Notes under the pieces: model-generated
Told to the model about the DNA's origin: nothing
Seen by the model: the letters and a program-made list of their open reading frames with translations, nothing else
Database searches by the model: none
Translations under genes and position numbers: made by a program
Part shown: piece after piece, positions 41,851 through 52,916 of the stretch
Position numbering within the stretch: the stretch's first letter is position 1
Layout of the letters: every line of letters starts with the position of its first letter
Assembly: GCF_002732165.1 (NCBI RefSeq)
Contig: NZ_MRZO01000006.1
Location: 144,060-208,059 of the forward strand
Direction of reading: 5' to 3'
DNA from: Staphylococcus xylosus
GTDB taxonomy: Bacteria; Bacillota; Bacilli; Staphylococcales; Staphylococcaceae
Length of the DNA stretch: 64,000 nucleotides

Positions 41851-42591
41851 ATGGAAATGATTACTTCGGCACAAAATAGTAAAGTTAAAAGCGCAAATAA
41901 ATTAAAAAAGAAACGAGAAAGAGATAAAACTGGATTAGCACTGATTGAAGGCTATCACTTAATCGAAGAAGCATATAAAAGTAATTTGATAATCCAACAG
42001 TTATACGTTGTCGATGTAGATAGATTGGATGACAACTTAAAGGATTATGCAAAAGAAGTATTTGAAATTAATCTGAAAGTTGCGGAAGTGTTATCAGGAA
42101 CAGTGACACCACAAGGTTTTTTCGCTGTTATTGAGAAGCCAGAATATGAAATAACTTCTGCTAAACAAGTGTTGCTTATTGATTGTATTCAAGATCCAGG
42201 TAACTTAGGTACTTTAATCCGCACTGCAGATGCGGTAGGATTAGATTTAATAGTGCTTGAAAAGGGCACTGCAGACCCTTATCAGGATAAAGTATTACGT
42301 GCAAGTCAAGGAAGCGTATTTCATTTACCAATCGTCACAAAGGATTTAAGTGAGTTTATTGATAATTTTGAAGGTGAAGTATATGGTACAGCATTAGAAA
42401 ATGCAGTAGATTACCATCAAGTTTCAAGTCAAGATGCATTTGCATTATTACTAGGTAATGAAGGTGATGGCGTAAATCCGAAATTATTAGAACAAACAAC
42501 GCAAAATTTAATAATTCCGATTTATGGTAAAGCTGAAAGTTTAAATGTTGCTATTGCAGGAAGTATCGTAATGTATCACTTGAAAGGTTGA
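41851..42591 (+). CDS. TrmH/SpoU family RNA methyltransferase
   Basis: SPOUT-class 2'-O-ribose methyltransferase, probably acting on 23S rRNA (RlmB-like; B. subtilis YsgA is the closest by position before pheS). N-terminal substrate-binding domain (KKKRERDKTGLALIEGYHLI), then motif 1 DCIQDPGNLGTLIRTADAVG (near residue 111), motif 2 LLGNEGDGVNP and motif 3 IPIYGKAESLNVAIAGSIVM. 246 residues. The -35 box of the pheS promoter overlaps its stop codon. Confidence 0.9.
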   Translation: MEMITSAQNSKVKSANKLKKKRERDKTGLALIEGYHLIEEAYKSNLIIQQLYVVDVDRLDDNLKDYAKEVFEINLKVAEVLSGTVTPQGFFAVIEKPEYEITSAKQVLLIDCIQDPGNLGTLIRTADAVGLDLIVLEKGTADPYQDKVLRASQGSVFHLPIVTKDLSEFIDNFEGEVYGTALENAVDYHQVSSQDAFALLLGNEGDGVNPKLLEQTTQNLIIPIYGKAESLNVAIAGSIVMYHLKG

Positions 42592-42617
42592 CCCTTTTGT
42601 GAATAATCGTATATAAT
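42588..42617 (+). promoter_or_regulatory. Promoter of the pheST T-box transcript
   Basis: -35 TTGACC (42588-42593), 18-base spacer, -10 TATAAT (42612-42617). The -35 overlaps the stop of the methyltransferase gene. Confidence 0.82.
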
Positions 42618-42623
42618 AAAGAC

Positions 42624-42868
42624 AATGAAATTTAAATAGTTACCGATAAAAAGGCGTAAACTATATCTTACAGATGTATAAGGGAGATTATTCAAGACTG
42701 AAAGATAATCCACTGTATTTAGTTTTTTTCACCTTTTTGGTTACTTAAAGAAATTTAAGTCGGACATCATTTCCGTTATCAATGACAACAAGTGTATGCT
42801 TATGCATAAATTTGGGTGGTACCACGGAAGGCTTTCGTCCCAGTTTCAAGGGATGAAAGTCTTTTTTT
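42624..42868 (+). promoter_or_regulatory. T-box leader (phenylalanine) with terminator
   Basis: tRNA-sensing leader of the phenylalanyl-tRNA synthetase operon. The T-box GGGTGGTACCACGG (42814-42827) is exact to the family pattern; its UGGU would pair with the ACCA end of tRNA-Phe. The terminator follows at once: GCTTTCGTCCC (42831-42841), loop, GGGATGAAAGTC, then seven T residues. Uncharged tRNA-Phe should favour the antiterminator and raise pheST. I could not place the UUC specifier codon with certainty. Confidence 0.92.
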
Positions 42869-42924
42869 GTGCGGTTTTTTAATTTAAATAACTCGATGAT
42901 ATTTTTAAAATAGGAGGGTAAAGT

Positions 42925-43983
42925 ATGACACAAACAGAAGCTATGTCAGAAATAAAACAACAAGCATTAGTCGATATCAATGAAGCTCGAAATGAAAAAG
43001 AATTACAAGATGTAAAGGTCAAGTATCTAGGTAAAAAAGGTTCAGTTACTGGTTTAATGAAGCATATGAAAGACTTGCCGAATGAAGAAAAGCCTGCATA
43101 TGGTCAACAAGTAAACGAAGTGAGACAGACAATTGAAGGTGAGATTGACTCTCGCCGTGAATTGTTAGCAAACGAACAATTAGAACAACAACTTAAAGAA
43201 GAACAAATCGATGTGACATTACCTAGCCGTAAAATTGCTAATGGTGCAAAACATCCATTAACACGCACAATCGAAGAAATTGAAGATTTATTCTTAGGTC
43301 TTGGTTACGAAATTGTAGATGGTTTTGAAGTAGAGCAAGATTATTATAATTTTGAAGCATTAAACTTACCAAAATCTCATCCAGCTAGAGATATGCAAGA
43401 CAGTTTTTACATAACTGATGAGATATTGATGCGTACACACACATCTCCAGTTCAAGCAAGAACTATGGAAAAGCGTAATGGACAAGGACCTGTTAAAATT
43501 TTATGTCCAGGAAAAGTTTACCGTCGTGACTCAGATGATGCCACACATAGCCATCAATTCACTCAAATTGAAGGATTAGTTGTAGATGAAAATATTAAAA
43601 TGAGTGATTTAAAAGGGACATTAGAATTATTGGCAAAACAATTATTCGGTGAAGATAGAGAGATTCGCCTACGTCCAAGTTATTTCCCATTCACAGAACC
43701 TTCAGTAGAAGTAGATGTATCTTGCTTCAAATGTAAAGGTGATGGTTGTAATGTATGTAAACACACAGGTTGGATTGAAATATTAGGAGCTGGAATGGTA
43801 CATCCTAACGTACTTGAAATGGCAGGATTTGATTCAACTAAATATTCTGGTTTCGCATTTGGGATGGGGCCAGACCGTATTGCAATGTTGAAATATGGTA
43901 TTGAAGATATAAGACATTTCTATACCAATGATGTACGTTTCTTAAGTCAATTTAAAGCAGTAGAAGATAGAGGTGAAAAATAA
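42925..43983 (+). CDS. pheS: Phenylalanine--tRNA ligase alpha subunit
   Basis: Catalytic subunit of the (alpha-beta)2 class II synthetase. N-terminal coiled coil (about residues 1-85), then class II motifs: motif 2 region [20 protein letters not shown] (near 190) and motif 3 [18 protein letters not shown] near the C-terminus. A four-Cys insertion [17 protein letters not shown] (near residue 270) is normal for Bacillales enzymes. Length 352. The stop overlaps the pheT start by one base. Controlled by the T-box upstream. Confidence 0.97.
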   Translation: MTQTEAMSEIKQQALVDINEARNEKELQDVKVKYLGKKGSVTGLMKHMKDLPNEEKPAYGQQVNEVRQTIEGEIDSRRELLANEQLEQQLKEEQIDVTLPSRKIANGAKHPLTRTIEEIEDLFLGLGYEIVDGFEVEQDYYNFEALNLPKSHPARDMQDSFYITDEILMRTHTSPVQARTMEKRNGQGPVKILCPGKVYRRDSDDATHSHQFTQIEGLVVDENIKMSDLKGTLELLAKQLFGEDREIRLRPSYFPFTEPSVEVDVSCFKCKGDGCNVCKHTGWIEILGAGMVHPNVLEMAGFDSTKYSGFAFGMGPDRIAMLKYGIEDIRHFYTNDVRFLSQFKAVEDRGEK

Positions 43984-46385
43984 TGTTTATTTCAAAAGAA
44001 TGGTTAGAATCATATGTTGAGGTTAATCAACCTGTTAACGTGCTTGCTGAACGTATCACACGCACTGGAATAGAAGTAGACGATATTATTGATTATACAA
44101 AAGGTATTAAAAATCTAGTTGTAGGCTATGTACAATCAATAGCAGCACACCCTGATGCTGATAAACTCAATGTTTGTCAAGTTGACATTGGTGAAGTAGA
44201 ACCAGTTCAAATCGTTTGTGGCGCACCAAATGTAGATGCTGGTCAAACAGTTATTGTCGCAACAGTAGGAGGTAGATTACCTGGCGGAGTGAAAATCAAA
44301 CGTGCAAAGTTACGTGGAGAACGTTCAGAAGGCATGATTTGTTCACTTCAAGAAATTGGTGTACCAACTAACTTAGTGCCTAAACAATTCGAGAACGGTA
44401 TCTATGTATTTTCATCAGAAGTGACTCCAGGAACAGATGCGTTGAGTGCATTATATTTAGATGATCAAGTTATGGAATTTGACCTTACACCAAATAGAGC
44501 TGATGCATTGAGTATGATTGGTACAGCTTACGAGACAGCAGCATTATATAATGTACCAATGGTCAAACCAGAAACACAAAGTAATGAAAATGATGAACAC
44601 ACAAATGATGAAATTAGTGTAACTATTCAAAATGACGATAAGGTACCTTATTATAGTGCACGCGTTGTAAAAGATGTGACAATCAAACCGTCACCTGAAT
44701 GGATGCAAATGCGTTTGATTAAAGCAGGTATTCGTCCTATTAATAATGTGGTTGATATTTCAAACTATGTTTTAATCGAATATGGTCAGCCATTACACAT
44801 GTTTGATAAAGACCAAATTGGTTCTAAACAAATCGAAGTTCGCCAAGCAAAAGCAGATGAAATTATAACAACATTAGATGATCAAGAACGTAAATTAGTT
44901 GCATCTGATATCGTAATTACAAACGGTAATTCACCAATCGCTATTGCTGGTGTGATGGGCGGAGACTTTTCAGAGGTAACTGAAGCGACAACTAATGTTG
45001 TTATTGAAGGTGCTATCTTTGATCCAGTATCCATTCGCCATACATCAAGACGTTTGAATTTAAGAAGTGAAGCTTCTAGCCGTTTTGAAAAAGGAATTGC
45101 TACAGAATTTGTAGATGAAGCGGTTGATCGTGCTTGTTATTTACTTCAAACATACGCAGATGGTACTGTCACACAAGGACGTGTTGCTGAAGGTGATTTA
45201 GGTGAGTTTGTAACACCTATTGATATTTCAGTTTCAAAAGTTAATCAAACAATTGGTTTTGAACTAGCTGCAAAAGACATTGAAGCTATCTTCGTGCAAC
45301 TTGGTTTTGAAACAACGAACAATGATGATGTACTAACTGTTATGGTGCCTTCACGTCGTAAAGACATCACAATTAAAGAAGATTTGATTGAAGAAATCGC
45401 ACGTATATATGGTTATGATGAAATTCCTTCAACATTACCAGTATTTGAACATGTTACACATGGTTCGTTAACAGATAGACAGTCTAAATCTCGTATTGTA
45501 AAAGCATCCTTAGAAGGTGCAGGCTTAAACCAAGCTATAAATTATTCACTTGTCGATAAAGAACGAGCTAACCACTTTGCATTACAGAACCGTGATACAG
45601 TTGCGTTGTTAATGCCGATGAGTGAAGCTCACTCTACGTTGCGTCAAAGTTTAATCCCACATTTAATTGATGCTGTTGCATACAATGTAGCACGTAAAAA
45701 TAACCATGTGCGCTTATACGAACTTGGTCGTGTCTTCTTTGGTAACGGTGAAGGTGAATTGCCAGACGAAGTTGAATATTTAAGTGGTATCTTAACCGGT
45801 GATTACACTGTGAACGCTTGGCAAGGTAAGAAGGAAGAAATCGACTTCTTCGTAGCTAAAGGAATTGTGGATCGAGTGGCTGAGAAGTTAGATATACAAT
45901 TTGAATATGAAGCTGGTGAAATAAACGGTCTACACCCAGGTAGAACGGCTTACGTGAAATTAAATGAAAAAGTTATTGGATTTGTAGGAGAATTACATCC
46001 ACAAATTGAAAAAGACAATGATTTAAAACGTACTTACGTATTCGAGTTGAATTATGATGAATTAATGGCAGTATCTGTAGGTTATATTAACTATCAACCA
46101 ATACCTAGATTCCCAGGTGTATCTAGAGATATTGCGTTAGTTATCAACCGTGATATGCCTTCAGCAAAATTAGTAAATACAATTCATCAAAATGGTGGCG
46201 ATATATTACAAGAAGCTGAAGTATTTGATGTTTATGAAGGTGAACATGTCGCTGAAGATGAAAAATCCATTGCAATTCGTTTATCATATTTAGACACTGA
46301 AGATACACTTACAGATGATAAAGTGAATGCGGTACATGAAGCAATATTGACTGCTTTACAAGCAGAAGGCGCTACAATCAGATAG
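43983..46385 (+). CDS. pheT: Phenylalanine--tRNA ligase beta subunit
   Basis: Large subunit: an N-terminal tRNA-binding OB domain (about 40-150, AAHPDADKLNVCQVDIG), the B3/4 editing domain (about 205-400), B5 domain, a class II-like catalytic-core fold, and a C-terminal anticodon-binding FDX-ACB domain (about 710-800, PRFPGVSRDIALVINRDM). Length 800 is standard. Coupled to pheS by a one-base overlap. The product edits mischarged Tyr-tRNA(Phe). Confidence 0.97.
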   Translation: MFISKEWLESYVEVNQPVNVLAERITRTGIEVDDIIDYTKGIKNLVVGYVQSIAAHPDADKLNVCQVDIGEVEPVQIVCGAPNVDAGQTVIVATVGGRLPGGVKIKRAKLRGERSEGMICSLQEIGVPTNLVPKQFENGIYVFSSEVTPGTDALSALYLDDQVMEFDLTPNRADALSMIGTAYETAALYNVPMVKPETQSNENDEHTNDEISVTIQNDDKVPYYSARVVKDVTIKPSPEWMQMRLIKAGIRPINNVVDISNYVLIEYGQPLHMFDKDQIGSKQIEVRQAKADEIITTLDDQERKLVASDIVITNGNSPIAIAGVMGGDFSEVTEATTNVVIEGAIFDPVSIRHTSRRLNLRSEASSRFEKGIATEFVDEAVDRACYLLQTYADGTVTQGRVAEGDLGEFVTPIDISVSKVNQTIGFELAAKDIEAIFVQLGFETTNNDDVLTVMVPSRRKDITIKEDLIEEIARIYGYDEIPSTLPVFEHVTHGSLTDRQSKSRIVKASLEGAGLNQAINYSLVDKERANHFALQNRDTVALLMPMSEAHSTLRQSLIPHLIDAVAYNVARKNNHVRLYELGRVFFGNGEGELPDEVEYLSGILTGDYTVNAWQGKKEEIDFFVAKGIVDRVAEKLDIQFEYEAGEINGLHPGRTAYVKLNEKVIGFVGELHPQIEKDNDLKRTYVFELNYDELMAVSVGYINYQPIPRFPGVSRDIALVINRDMPSAKLVNTIHQNGGDILQEAEVFDVYEGEHVAEDEKSIAIRLSYLDTEDTLTDDKVNAVHEAILTALQAEGATIR

Positions 46386-46465
46386 TTATACTCAAATAGT
46401 GCTATATGCTTTTAAGGTTATAACAAGCATGGTAAATGATTGAAAATGATTTAAACCCATAAATA

Positions 46466-46557
46466 AAAACACACCTCCGTTTGATGTGTCCTTGAAAGTT
46501 AGATTTTTAGTCCAACTTTCAGGGATTAGTACGAATTCAAATTTGGAGGTGTGTTTT
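46466..46557. repeat. Nested palindromic element (MITE-like or IS relic)
   Basis: Outer arms AAAACACACCTCC (46466-46478) and GGAGGTGTGTTTT (46545-46557) are perfect; inner arms CCTTGAAAGTTAGA (46490-46503) and TCCAACTTTCAGG (46511-46523) pair with two mismatches. The inner part resembles the terminal sequence of IS3/IS150-type elements. It lies between the convergent pheT and rnhC genes and could also end transcription. Confidence 0.5.
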
Positions 46558-46620
46558 ACATATAGACTAGCAGTATTTAGTGTATTTAATATTGCTAACA
46601 TTGAATGTAGAGATATATGT

Positions 46621-47550
46621 TTATTTATGCTTTTTTTGTACTAGTTTTTCAGCCTTTTGTCTATTTGCAAAATGTTTTTTTGAAATACTATCAAGATAGG
46701 CTATGCCTTTACGCTCAATTAATTTAGCGGCGGTTAAGTCAACTTTATTACTTGCACCTTTAGGGATCTCCATTTTGGCTGAACGAGATAAACTATCCAT
46801 GTGCTTAACAAATGCGTATCTTGAGATGATGCTTGCAGCTGCAATAGCAATGGATTTAGATTCTCCTTTAGTTTCGAATTTGGTTTTACTGCTAAATGGT
46901 AGTTCAGTTAACGCATAGCGCTTGTAAACACCAGATTCAGCGAATTGGTCAATGACAATATAATCTAATTCCTCTGTGTCCACTTTTTGTGTCACATTTT
47001 TAATAGCTTCATTGTGTAGAACAGCTTTCATTTTCACTTGAGACCAACCCACTTGTTGCTTTTCGTTATATTTATCATTGTTCATGGTTAACAACGAGTG
47101 AGGGATGAAAGTTACAAGTTGTTCTGCCAGTTCAACAATTTTAGCATCGGTTAATTTTTTAGAGTCATCTACACCTAAAGTTTTTAAGATTTGAACATTT
47201 TTTTGGGAAACATAAGCGGCACATACCGTAAGTGGTCCAAAGTAATCGCCACTGCCAGCTTCATCACTACCAATACAATTATAACGATTATATTGTATTG
47301 TTTGCTGTGAATTTGACGATTTAGCTGTATTTTTTTTTGCTGGAACAACACTTGGTAATAATTGTGCTGCGATAGATTCAGCATCTTTACCTTGAAACAT
47401 TACTTTATTTGAATTATATACAGAAATAGATGTGTTTTTATATTTTGTTTTAGCTTTCATACCTTGAGAAACGTTTGTAGTATCAAAAGATATTTTCGAC
47501 ATTAATTGATCGATCTGTTGTTTAGTTAATTTGTGTACAACATTAGACAT
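46621..47550 (-). CDS. rnhC: Ribonuclease HIII
   Basis: Degrades the RNA strand of RNA-DNA hybrids. The catalytic site [18 protein letters not shown] (near residue 92) and downstream acidic residues ([13 protein letters not shown] in [16 protein letters not shown]) are present. The N-terminal TBP-like substrate-binding domain (about 1-80) marks it as HIII rather than HII. Length 309. The ATG at 47550 follows GAGGTCAATT. Convergent with pheT and divergent from zapA, as in S. aureus. Confidence 0.95.
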   Translation of the reverse strand: MSNVVHKLTKQQIDQLMSKISFDTTNVSQGMKAKTKYKNTSISVYNSNKVMFQGKDAESIAAQLLPSVVPAKKNTAKSSNSQQTIQYNRYNCIGSDEAGSGDYFGPLTVCAAYVSQKNVQILKTLGVDDSKKLTDAKIVELAEQLVTFIPHSLLTMNNDKYNEKQQVGWSQVKMKAVLHNEAIKNVTQKVDTEELDYIVIDQFAESGVYKRYALTELPFSSKTKFETKGESKSIAIAAASIISRYAFVKHMDSLSRSAKMEIPKGASNKVDLTAAKLIERKGIAYLDSISKKHFANRQKAEKLVQKKHK

Positions 47551-47733
47551 GTAATTGACCTCGCTTTATATAAGTAGCTAAATTAAATTTTAGACATTTA
47601 ACATCATATCACATGTATGAAATTTGAGAATAGATTGTATGGATAACATATGTATAAGTTGAAGAAAATTTTTATCAATATAGACAAAATTGAAATAATT
47701 CAAAAGAATTTTTAATATAACAAATCTCACCAC

Positions 47734-47762
47734 TTACAAATTAATATTATGTCGTGTATAAT
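47734..47762 (+). promoter_or_regulatory. Promoter of zapA-cvpA
   Basis: -35 TTACAA (47734-47739), 17-base spacer, -10 TATAAT (47757-47762), about 95 bases before zapA. The rest of the 310-base divergent spacer (47551-47860) has no ORF. Confidence 0.7.
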
Positions 47763-47860
47763 AGTTCGTGATAAATATTCTAAATAACTATATTACATAC
47801 TTAATGGAATTAATGAAAGAATAAGTTCGGAAATTTACATTCAAAGTCAGGAGTTATTAT

Positions 47861-48127
47861 ATGGGTGAGTTTAAAAATCGGATTAACGTAACTATAAATG
47901 ATCAACATTATACAATCGTCGGAGAGGACAACCCTGAGCATATCCGTTATGTAGCGCATTTAGTAGATGAGAGATTGAAAACACTAGCTAGTAAAAGTGC
48001 AGGTCTTGATACTACTAGAAAAGCTATTCTCACAGCTGTAAACATAATGCATGAAAAAGTACAGCTAGAAGAAGAAAATTACCGTTTACAACAAGAAATA
48101 AAACAATTAAAAAATAGAGAAGAATAA
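47861..48127 (+). CDS. zapA: Cell division protein ZapA
   Basis: Small FtsZ-ring-associated protein that bundles FtsZ. N-terminal globular part (KNRINVTINDQHYTIVGEDN) and C-terminal helix ending in a coiled coil (EKVQLEEENYRLQQEIKQLK) fit ZapA. Length 88. CAGGAGTT ribosome site. Its stop overlaps the cvpA start by one base, and zapA-cvpA-polX-mutS2 is a conserved order. Confidence 0.93.
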   Translation: MGEFKNRINVTINDQHYTIVGEDNPEHIRYVAHLVDERLKTLASKSAGLDTTRKAILTAVNIMHEKVQLEEENYRLQQEIKQLKNREE

Positions 48128-48648
48128 TGATCATTGATTTAATAATCGTAATTATTTTCCTATACATAGGCATGATTGGGTTTAGAAGGGGCGCTTGGTT
48201 AAGTTCATTACATCTAGGTTCAACCTTGTTTTCACTTTGGGTGGCTCATCGCTTACATTCACAAATTTCACAGCGATTAGAATTATTTGTGCCATTTCCT
48301 AAAACGCATGCATATGATTTGAACTATGCATTTCAATTTGATAACCTACAGCAGCGTTTTGATTATATCGTAGCATTTTTAATTATAGCAACTATTACGA
48401 AATTACTTTGCTATGGTATTATCGTACTATTTGATAATGTAATAACATCTAGAAAGCCCAATTTGATAAGTCGTGCGTTAGGTGTAATAATGAGTGTGAT
48501 TTCTTCAACTATTATTTGTGCTACTTTGTTTTATATGATTTCAATATATCCTCTTGAATTCATACAGCAACAGTTGATGAAAGGGCATTTGGCTGAATAC
48601 CTTATCATTCATGCGCCATTCATATCAACTTATGTACTAAATATATAG
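48127..48648 (+). CDS. CvpA family membrane protein
   Basis: Colicin V production-type membrane protein of 173 residues with four predicted segments (about 2-20, 27-45, 78-100, 115-140). The start IDLIIVIIFLYIGMIGFRRG (glycine-rich first helix) is diagnostic. Its biochemical role in Gram-positives is unclear. Coupled to zapA; a terminator follows. Confidence 0.88.
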   Translation: MIIDLIIVIIFLYIGMIGFRRGAWLSSLHLGSTLFSLWVAHRLHSQISQRLELFVPFPKTHAYDLNYAFQFDNLQQRFDYIVAFLIIATITKLLCYGIIVLFDNVITSRKPNLISRALGVIMSVISSTIICATLFYMISIYPLEFIQQQLMKGHLAEYLIIHAPFISTYVLNI

Positions 48649-48691
48649 GGTGTTTTAAAATATAAACATATAAGATTTTATAAAATATAGG

Positions 48692-48749
48692 AGGTCAGGA
48701 CATAATCAATTTACTGAATTTGAAACAGTAATCTGTCTTGACCTTTTTC
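48692..48749 (+). terminator. Terminator between cvpA and polX
   Basis: AGGTCAGGACA, 31-base loop, TGTCTTGACCT, then TTTTTCT; it ends only 15 bases before the polX start. Confidence 0.82.
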
Positions 48750-48764
48750 TATGGAGTGAAAATA

Positions 48765-50477
48765 ATGACAAAAAAAGATATTATTCAATTATTAGAAAAA
48801 ATAGCTACTTATATGGAATTAAAAGGTGAAAATACATTTAAAGTATCGGCATATAGAAAAGCCGCTCAAAGCCTTGAAATTGACGAACGTCCTATAGAAC
48901 AAATAGAAGATGTGACTCAGTTAAAAGGTATCGGCAAAGGTGTAGGTGAAGTAATAGATGAATACCGAAAAAACGCTACTTCGTCTACACTAGAATCACT
49001 AAAGCAAGAAGTGCCAGAAGGTCTTATTCCATTATTGAAAATTCAAGGTTTGGGTAGTAAAAAAATAGCTAAACTGTATAAAGAATTGAATATTGACGGG
49101 AAAGAATCATTACAAGCTGCATGTGAACAAGGATTAGTAAGTGAATTAAGTGGCTTTGCCAAAAAGACAGAACAGAATATATTAGAAGCTGTAAAAGCAT
49201 TAGGCGCTAAAAAAGATAGTTACCCTATTGATCAAATGCGTGGATTGAACAAAATAATAGATGCATACTTGGCTCAAATAGACACTATTGTACAATATGA
49301 AGTTGCTGGAAGTTTTAGAAGATATAAAGAAATGAGTAAGGATTTGGATTATATCATTAGTACAAATGAACCAGCTGATGTACAACAAGCATTATTAAAT
49401 ATTCCGAATAAAGTAAAAGATGTCGCAGTTGGCCAAACAAAGGTATCTTTAGAACTAAGCTTTGATGATGAAACGATTGGTGTTGATTTTAGATTAATTG
49501 AACCATCAGCTTTCTATCATACATTACAGCATTTTACAGGTTCCAAAGATCATAATATTCGCATACGCCAATTAGCAAAAGAACAAGATGAAAAAGTAAG
49601 TGAATACGGAATTGAACAAGCAGATGGGAACATTATTCAATATCAAAGTGAAAAAGAGATTTATGAACATTTTGGTGTTAATTGGATAGAACCTGCAATT
49701 AGAGAAGATGGCAGTGAGTTTGATAAAGACTTATCAGAAATTATAAAATTAAATGATATCCAAGGAGATATTCATATGCATACAACCTATAGTGACGGTG
49801 CATTTAGCTTAGAAGAAATGGTCAAAGCTAATATCGCAAAAGGGTATCAATTTATGGTGATTACAGACCATTCACAGAGTTTGAAAGTAGCAAATGGTTT
49901 GTCTGTAGAAAGGTTATTACGCCAGAATGAAGAAATAAAAGTTTTAAATGAGAAATATGATGAAATTGATATTTATTCAGGGATAGAAATGGATATATTA
50001 CCAGATGGACGTTTAGATTATGATGATGAAGTATTAGCGCAATTAGATTATGTTATAGCCGCAATCCATCAAAGTTTTAATCAATCTCAAGATGAAATTA
50101 TGCAACGTTTGGAAAATGCATGCCGCAATCCATATGTTAGACACATTGCGCATCCGACGGGACGCATCATAGGGAAACGTCCTGGTTATGAACCGAATAT
50201 TGACAAGTTGTGTGAAATAGCTGCTGAAACTAATACAATTTTAGAAATCAACGCAAATCCTAAGCGCTTAGATTTAAATGCAGAAACTGTAAAAAAACAC
50301 CCGAATGTTAAATTAACTATTAATACAGATGCGCACCATATAGACCATTTAGAATTTATGAAATATGGTATTGCAACTGCACAAAAAGGATTTGTGAAAA
50401 AAGACAGAGTTATTAATACAATGTCTCGCAAAGATTTCAAATCGCTAATAGAAAATAATATTAAATTGAAGAAATAG
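48765..50477 (+). CDS. polX: DNA polymerase/3'-5' exonuclease PolX
   Basis: Family X repair polymerase fused to a PHP exonuclease domain. N-terminal HhH and Pol-beta-like domain (about 1-310; GIGKGVGEVIDEY and the catalytic site AGSFRRYKEMSKDLDYII), then the PHP domain (about 335-570) with metal-site motifs DIHMHTTYSDGAFSLEEM, ITDHS, GIEMDI and HPTGR. Start at 48765 (MTKKDII) after GGAGTG; the ATG at 48738 lies inside the terminator. Length 570 matches the family. Probably acts in base-excision and gap repair. Confidence 0.95.
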   Translation: MTKKDIIQLLEKIATYMELKGENTFKVSAYRKAAQSLEIDERPIEQIEDVTQLKGIGKGVGEVIDEYRKNATSSTLESLKQEVPEGLIPLLKIQGLGSKKIAKLYKELNIDGKESLQAACEQGLVSELSGFAKKTEQNILEAVKALGAKKDSYPIDQMRGLNKIIDAYLAQIDTIVQYEVAGSFRRYKEMSKDLDYIISTNEPADVQQALLNIPNKVKDVAVGQTKVSLELSFDDETIGVDFRLIEPSAFYHTLQHFTGSKDHNIRIRQLAKEQDEKVSEYGIEQADGNIIQYQSEKEIYEHFGVNWIEPAIREDGSEFDKDLSEIIKLNDIQGDIHMHTTYSDGAFSLEEMVKANIAKGYQFMVITDHSQSLKVANGLSVERLLRQNEEIKVLNEKYDEIDIYSGIEMDILPDGRLDYDDEVLAQLDYVIAAIHQSFNQSQDEIMQRLENACRNPYVRHIAHPTGRIIGKRPGYEPNIDKLCEIAAETNTILEINANPKRLDLNAETVKKHPNVKLTINTDAHHIDHLEFMKYGIATAQKGFVKKDRVINTMSRKDFKSLIENNIKLKK

Positions 50478-50486
50478 AGGGATTAG

Positions 50487-52835
50487 ATGAGACAGAAATC
50501 ATTAGATGTCTTAGAATTCGATAAAATCAAATTGTTAGTTGAAAATGAAGCAATTAGTGATTTAGGAAAAGAAAAAGTTATCGCTATGGCACCTGCAACG
50601 GATTTTGATACTGTAGAATTTCAAATGAATGAGACCGATGAAATTGCACAAATTTACAATAAGCATCGCATGCCTAGTTTAAGTGGATTGGCAAAAGTTT
50701 CAGCATTTATCCATAGAGCCAGTATTGGTGGTGTGCTGAATGTGAGTGAATTAAATGTAATCAAACGTCTTATACAAATACAAAATCAATATAAGACATT
50801 TTACAATAATCTTATAAACGAAGAAGAGACGATTAATTATCCAATTCTCAATGACAGAATGGAACAGTTACCTATCTTGACTGATTTATACCAAAGTATA
50901 CATGAAAAATGTGATGCATATGATTTGTATGACAATGCCAGTTATGAATTACAAGGTATTAGAAGTAAAATATCTAGTACCACACAGCGTATCAAACAAA
51001 ACTTAGATAAAATTGTTAAAAGTCAAGCCAATCAGAAAAAGTTATCCGATGCAATCGTAACTGTACGTAATGAGCGTAATGTTATCCCGGTTAAAGCGGA
51101 ATATAGACAAGATTTTAATGGTATTGTTCACGATCAATCGGCTTCAGGACAAACGTTATATGTTGAGCCGTCATCTATCGTAGAAATGAGTAATCAAATT
51201 AGTCGTTTGCGCAATGACGAAGCTGTTGAAAGAGAAAGGATTCTATCGGAACTCACAGGTTATGTGGCCGAAGAAGCTGAAGCTTGTTTGATGTCAGAAT
51301 CTATAATGGGACAAATTGATTTTCTAACTGCCAAAGCACGTTATGCAAGTTCAATTAAAGGGACTAAACCAGAGTTTAGTACTGAAAGAACAGTGTATTT
51401 ACCAAAAGCTTATCATCCTTTATTGGACCGAGATACTGTGGTAGCTAATACGATTGAATTTGCAGAAGATATTGAAACGGTTATTATTACTGGTCCTAAT
51501 ACGGGTGGTAAGACTGTTACGCTAAAAACACTCGGCTTAATTATTATGATGGCACAATCAGGTATGTTGATACCTACACTAGATGGTAGTAAGTTGAGTG
51601 TGTTTGAAAATGTGTTCTGTGACATCGGTGACGAACAATCTATTGAACAATCTCTTTCTACATTTTCTTCTCATATGAAAAATATTGTTGAAATTTTACA
51701 AGAAACTACAAAACATAGTCTGATTTTATTTGATGAATTAGGGGCAGGTACTGATCCAAGTGAAGGTGCTGCATTAGCAATGAGTATTTTAGATTATGTA
51801 CATGATATTGGTTCTTTAGTAATGGCAACTACACATTATCCAGAATTAAAAGCATATAGCTATAATAGAGACGGTGTTATGAATGCGAGTGTAGAGTTTG
51901 ATGTTAATACATTGAGCCCAACTTACAAATTGTTGATGGGTGTCCCAGGCCGTTCAAATGCTTTTGACATTTCAAAAAAACTAGGCCTAAACATTCAAGT
52001 TATTCAAAAAGCTAAATCTATGATTGGCCAAGACGAACAAGAAATTAATGAAATGATAGCTTCGCTTGAAACAAATTCAAAACGTGTAGATGAGCAACGA
52101 ATTGAGTTAGACCAACTGCTTAGAGAAGCTCAAGATACACATGATGCTTTAGCAAAACAATATGAACAATATCAAAATCATGAAAAACAACTTATGAATG
52201 AAGCGAAAGAAAAAGCAAATCAACGTGTGAAATCAGCAACTAATGAAGCGGATGAGATTCTAAAAGAATTACGTGAATTGAGAGATAAAAAAGGTGCAGA
52301 TGTAAAAGAACATGAACTAATTGATAAGAAGAAACAACTGGATGACCAATATGAAGCTAAATCAATTAAGCAAAATGTTGAGAAGAAAAAATGGGATGCC
52401 ATTAAAGCTGGTGACGAAGTTAAAGTATTGACTTATGGTCAAAAAGGTGAAGTCTTAGAACTAATCGATAATAATGAGGCAGTAGTTCAAATGGGTATCA
52501 TCAAAATGAAATTACCTCTAGAGGACTTGGAAAAAACTAAGAAAACTAAAGAAGAACCTACTAGAATGATTAAGCGTGAAAATAGACAAAGTATCAAAAT
52601 GGAACTTGATTTACGTGGCTATCGTTACGATGAAGCTATGACTGCTGTAGATCAATATTTAGATCAAGCTGTACTGAGTAACTATGAACAAGTTTATATT
52701 ATCCATGGTAAAGGTACGGGTGCTTTACAAAAAGGTGTGCAAAATCATTTAAAACGACATAAAAGTGTGTCATCATATAGAAACGGTATGCCAAGTGAAG
52801 GCGGATTTGGCGTAACCGTGGTAGAATTAAAATAA
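50487..52835 (+). CDS. mutS2: Endonuclease MutS2
   Basis: MutS-homologue ATPase/nuclease linked to suppression of recombination and, in B. subtilis, to splitting of collided ribosomes. Walker [19 protein letters not shown] (near residue 333), Walker [17 protein letters not shown], a long coiled region (about 515-620), and a C-terminal Smr domain (about 705-782, [12 protein letters not shown] and [14 protein letters not shown]). Length 782. GAGGG ribosome site. It begins 9 bases after polX and ends near the trxA promoter. Confidence 0.96.
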   Translation: MRQKSLDVLEFDKIKLLVENEAISDLGKEKVIAMAPATDFDTVEFQMNETDEIAQIYNKHRMPSLSGLAKVSAFIHRASIGGVLNVSELNVIKRLIQIQNQYKTFYNNLINEEETINYPILNDRMEQLPILTDLYQSIHEKCDAYDLYDNASYELQGIRSKISSTTQRIKQNLDKIVKSQANQKKLSDAIVTVRNERNVIPVKAEYRQDFNGIVHDQSASGQTLYVEPSSIVEMSNQISRLRNDEAVERERILSELTGYVAEEAEACLMSESIMGQIDFLTAKARYASSIKGTKPEFSTERTVYLPKAYHPLLDRDTVVANTIEFAEDIETVIITGPNTGGKTVTLKTLGLIIMMAQSGMLIPTLDGSKLSVFENVFCDIGDEQSIEQSLSTFSSHMKNIVEILQETTKHSLILFDELGAGTDPSEGAALAMSILDYVHDIGSLVMATTHYPELKAYSYNRDGVMNASVEFDVNTLSPTYKLLMGVPGRSNAFDISKKLGLNIQVIQKAKSMIGQDEQEINEMIASLETNSKRVDEQRIELDQLLREAQDTHDALAKQYEQYQNHEKQLMNEAKEKANQRVKSATNEADEILKELRELRDKKGADVKEHELIDKKKQLDDQYEAKSIKQNVEKKKWDAIKAGDEVKVLTYGQKGEVLELIDNNEAVVQMGIIKMKLPLEDLEKTKKTKEEPTRMIKRENRQSIKMELDLRGYRYDEAMTAVDQYLDQAVLSNYEQVYIIHGKGTGALQKGVQNHLKRHKSVSSYRNGMPSEGGFGVTVVELK

Positions 52836-52916
52836 TCGTGAGCAAGAGGTATGCAGAATAATATAAAATCTGTTATAATTTCTTCATCATTTGAAATTTA
52901 AGGAGGATTGGCAGTT

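Noticed and set aside
46392..46601. Reverse-strand 69-codon ORF between pheT and rnhC
   Set aside because: It runs through the nested palindrome at 46466-46557 and has no ribosome site or recognisable sequence.
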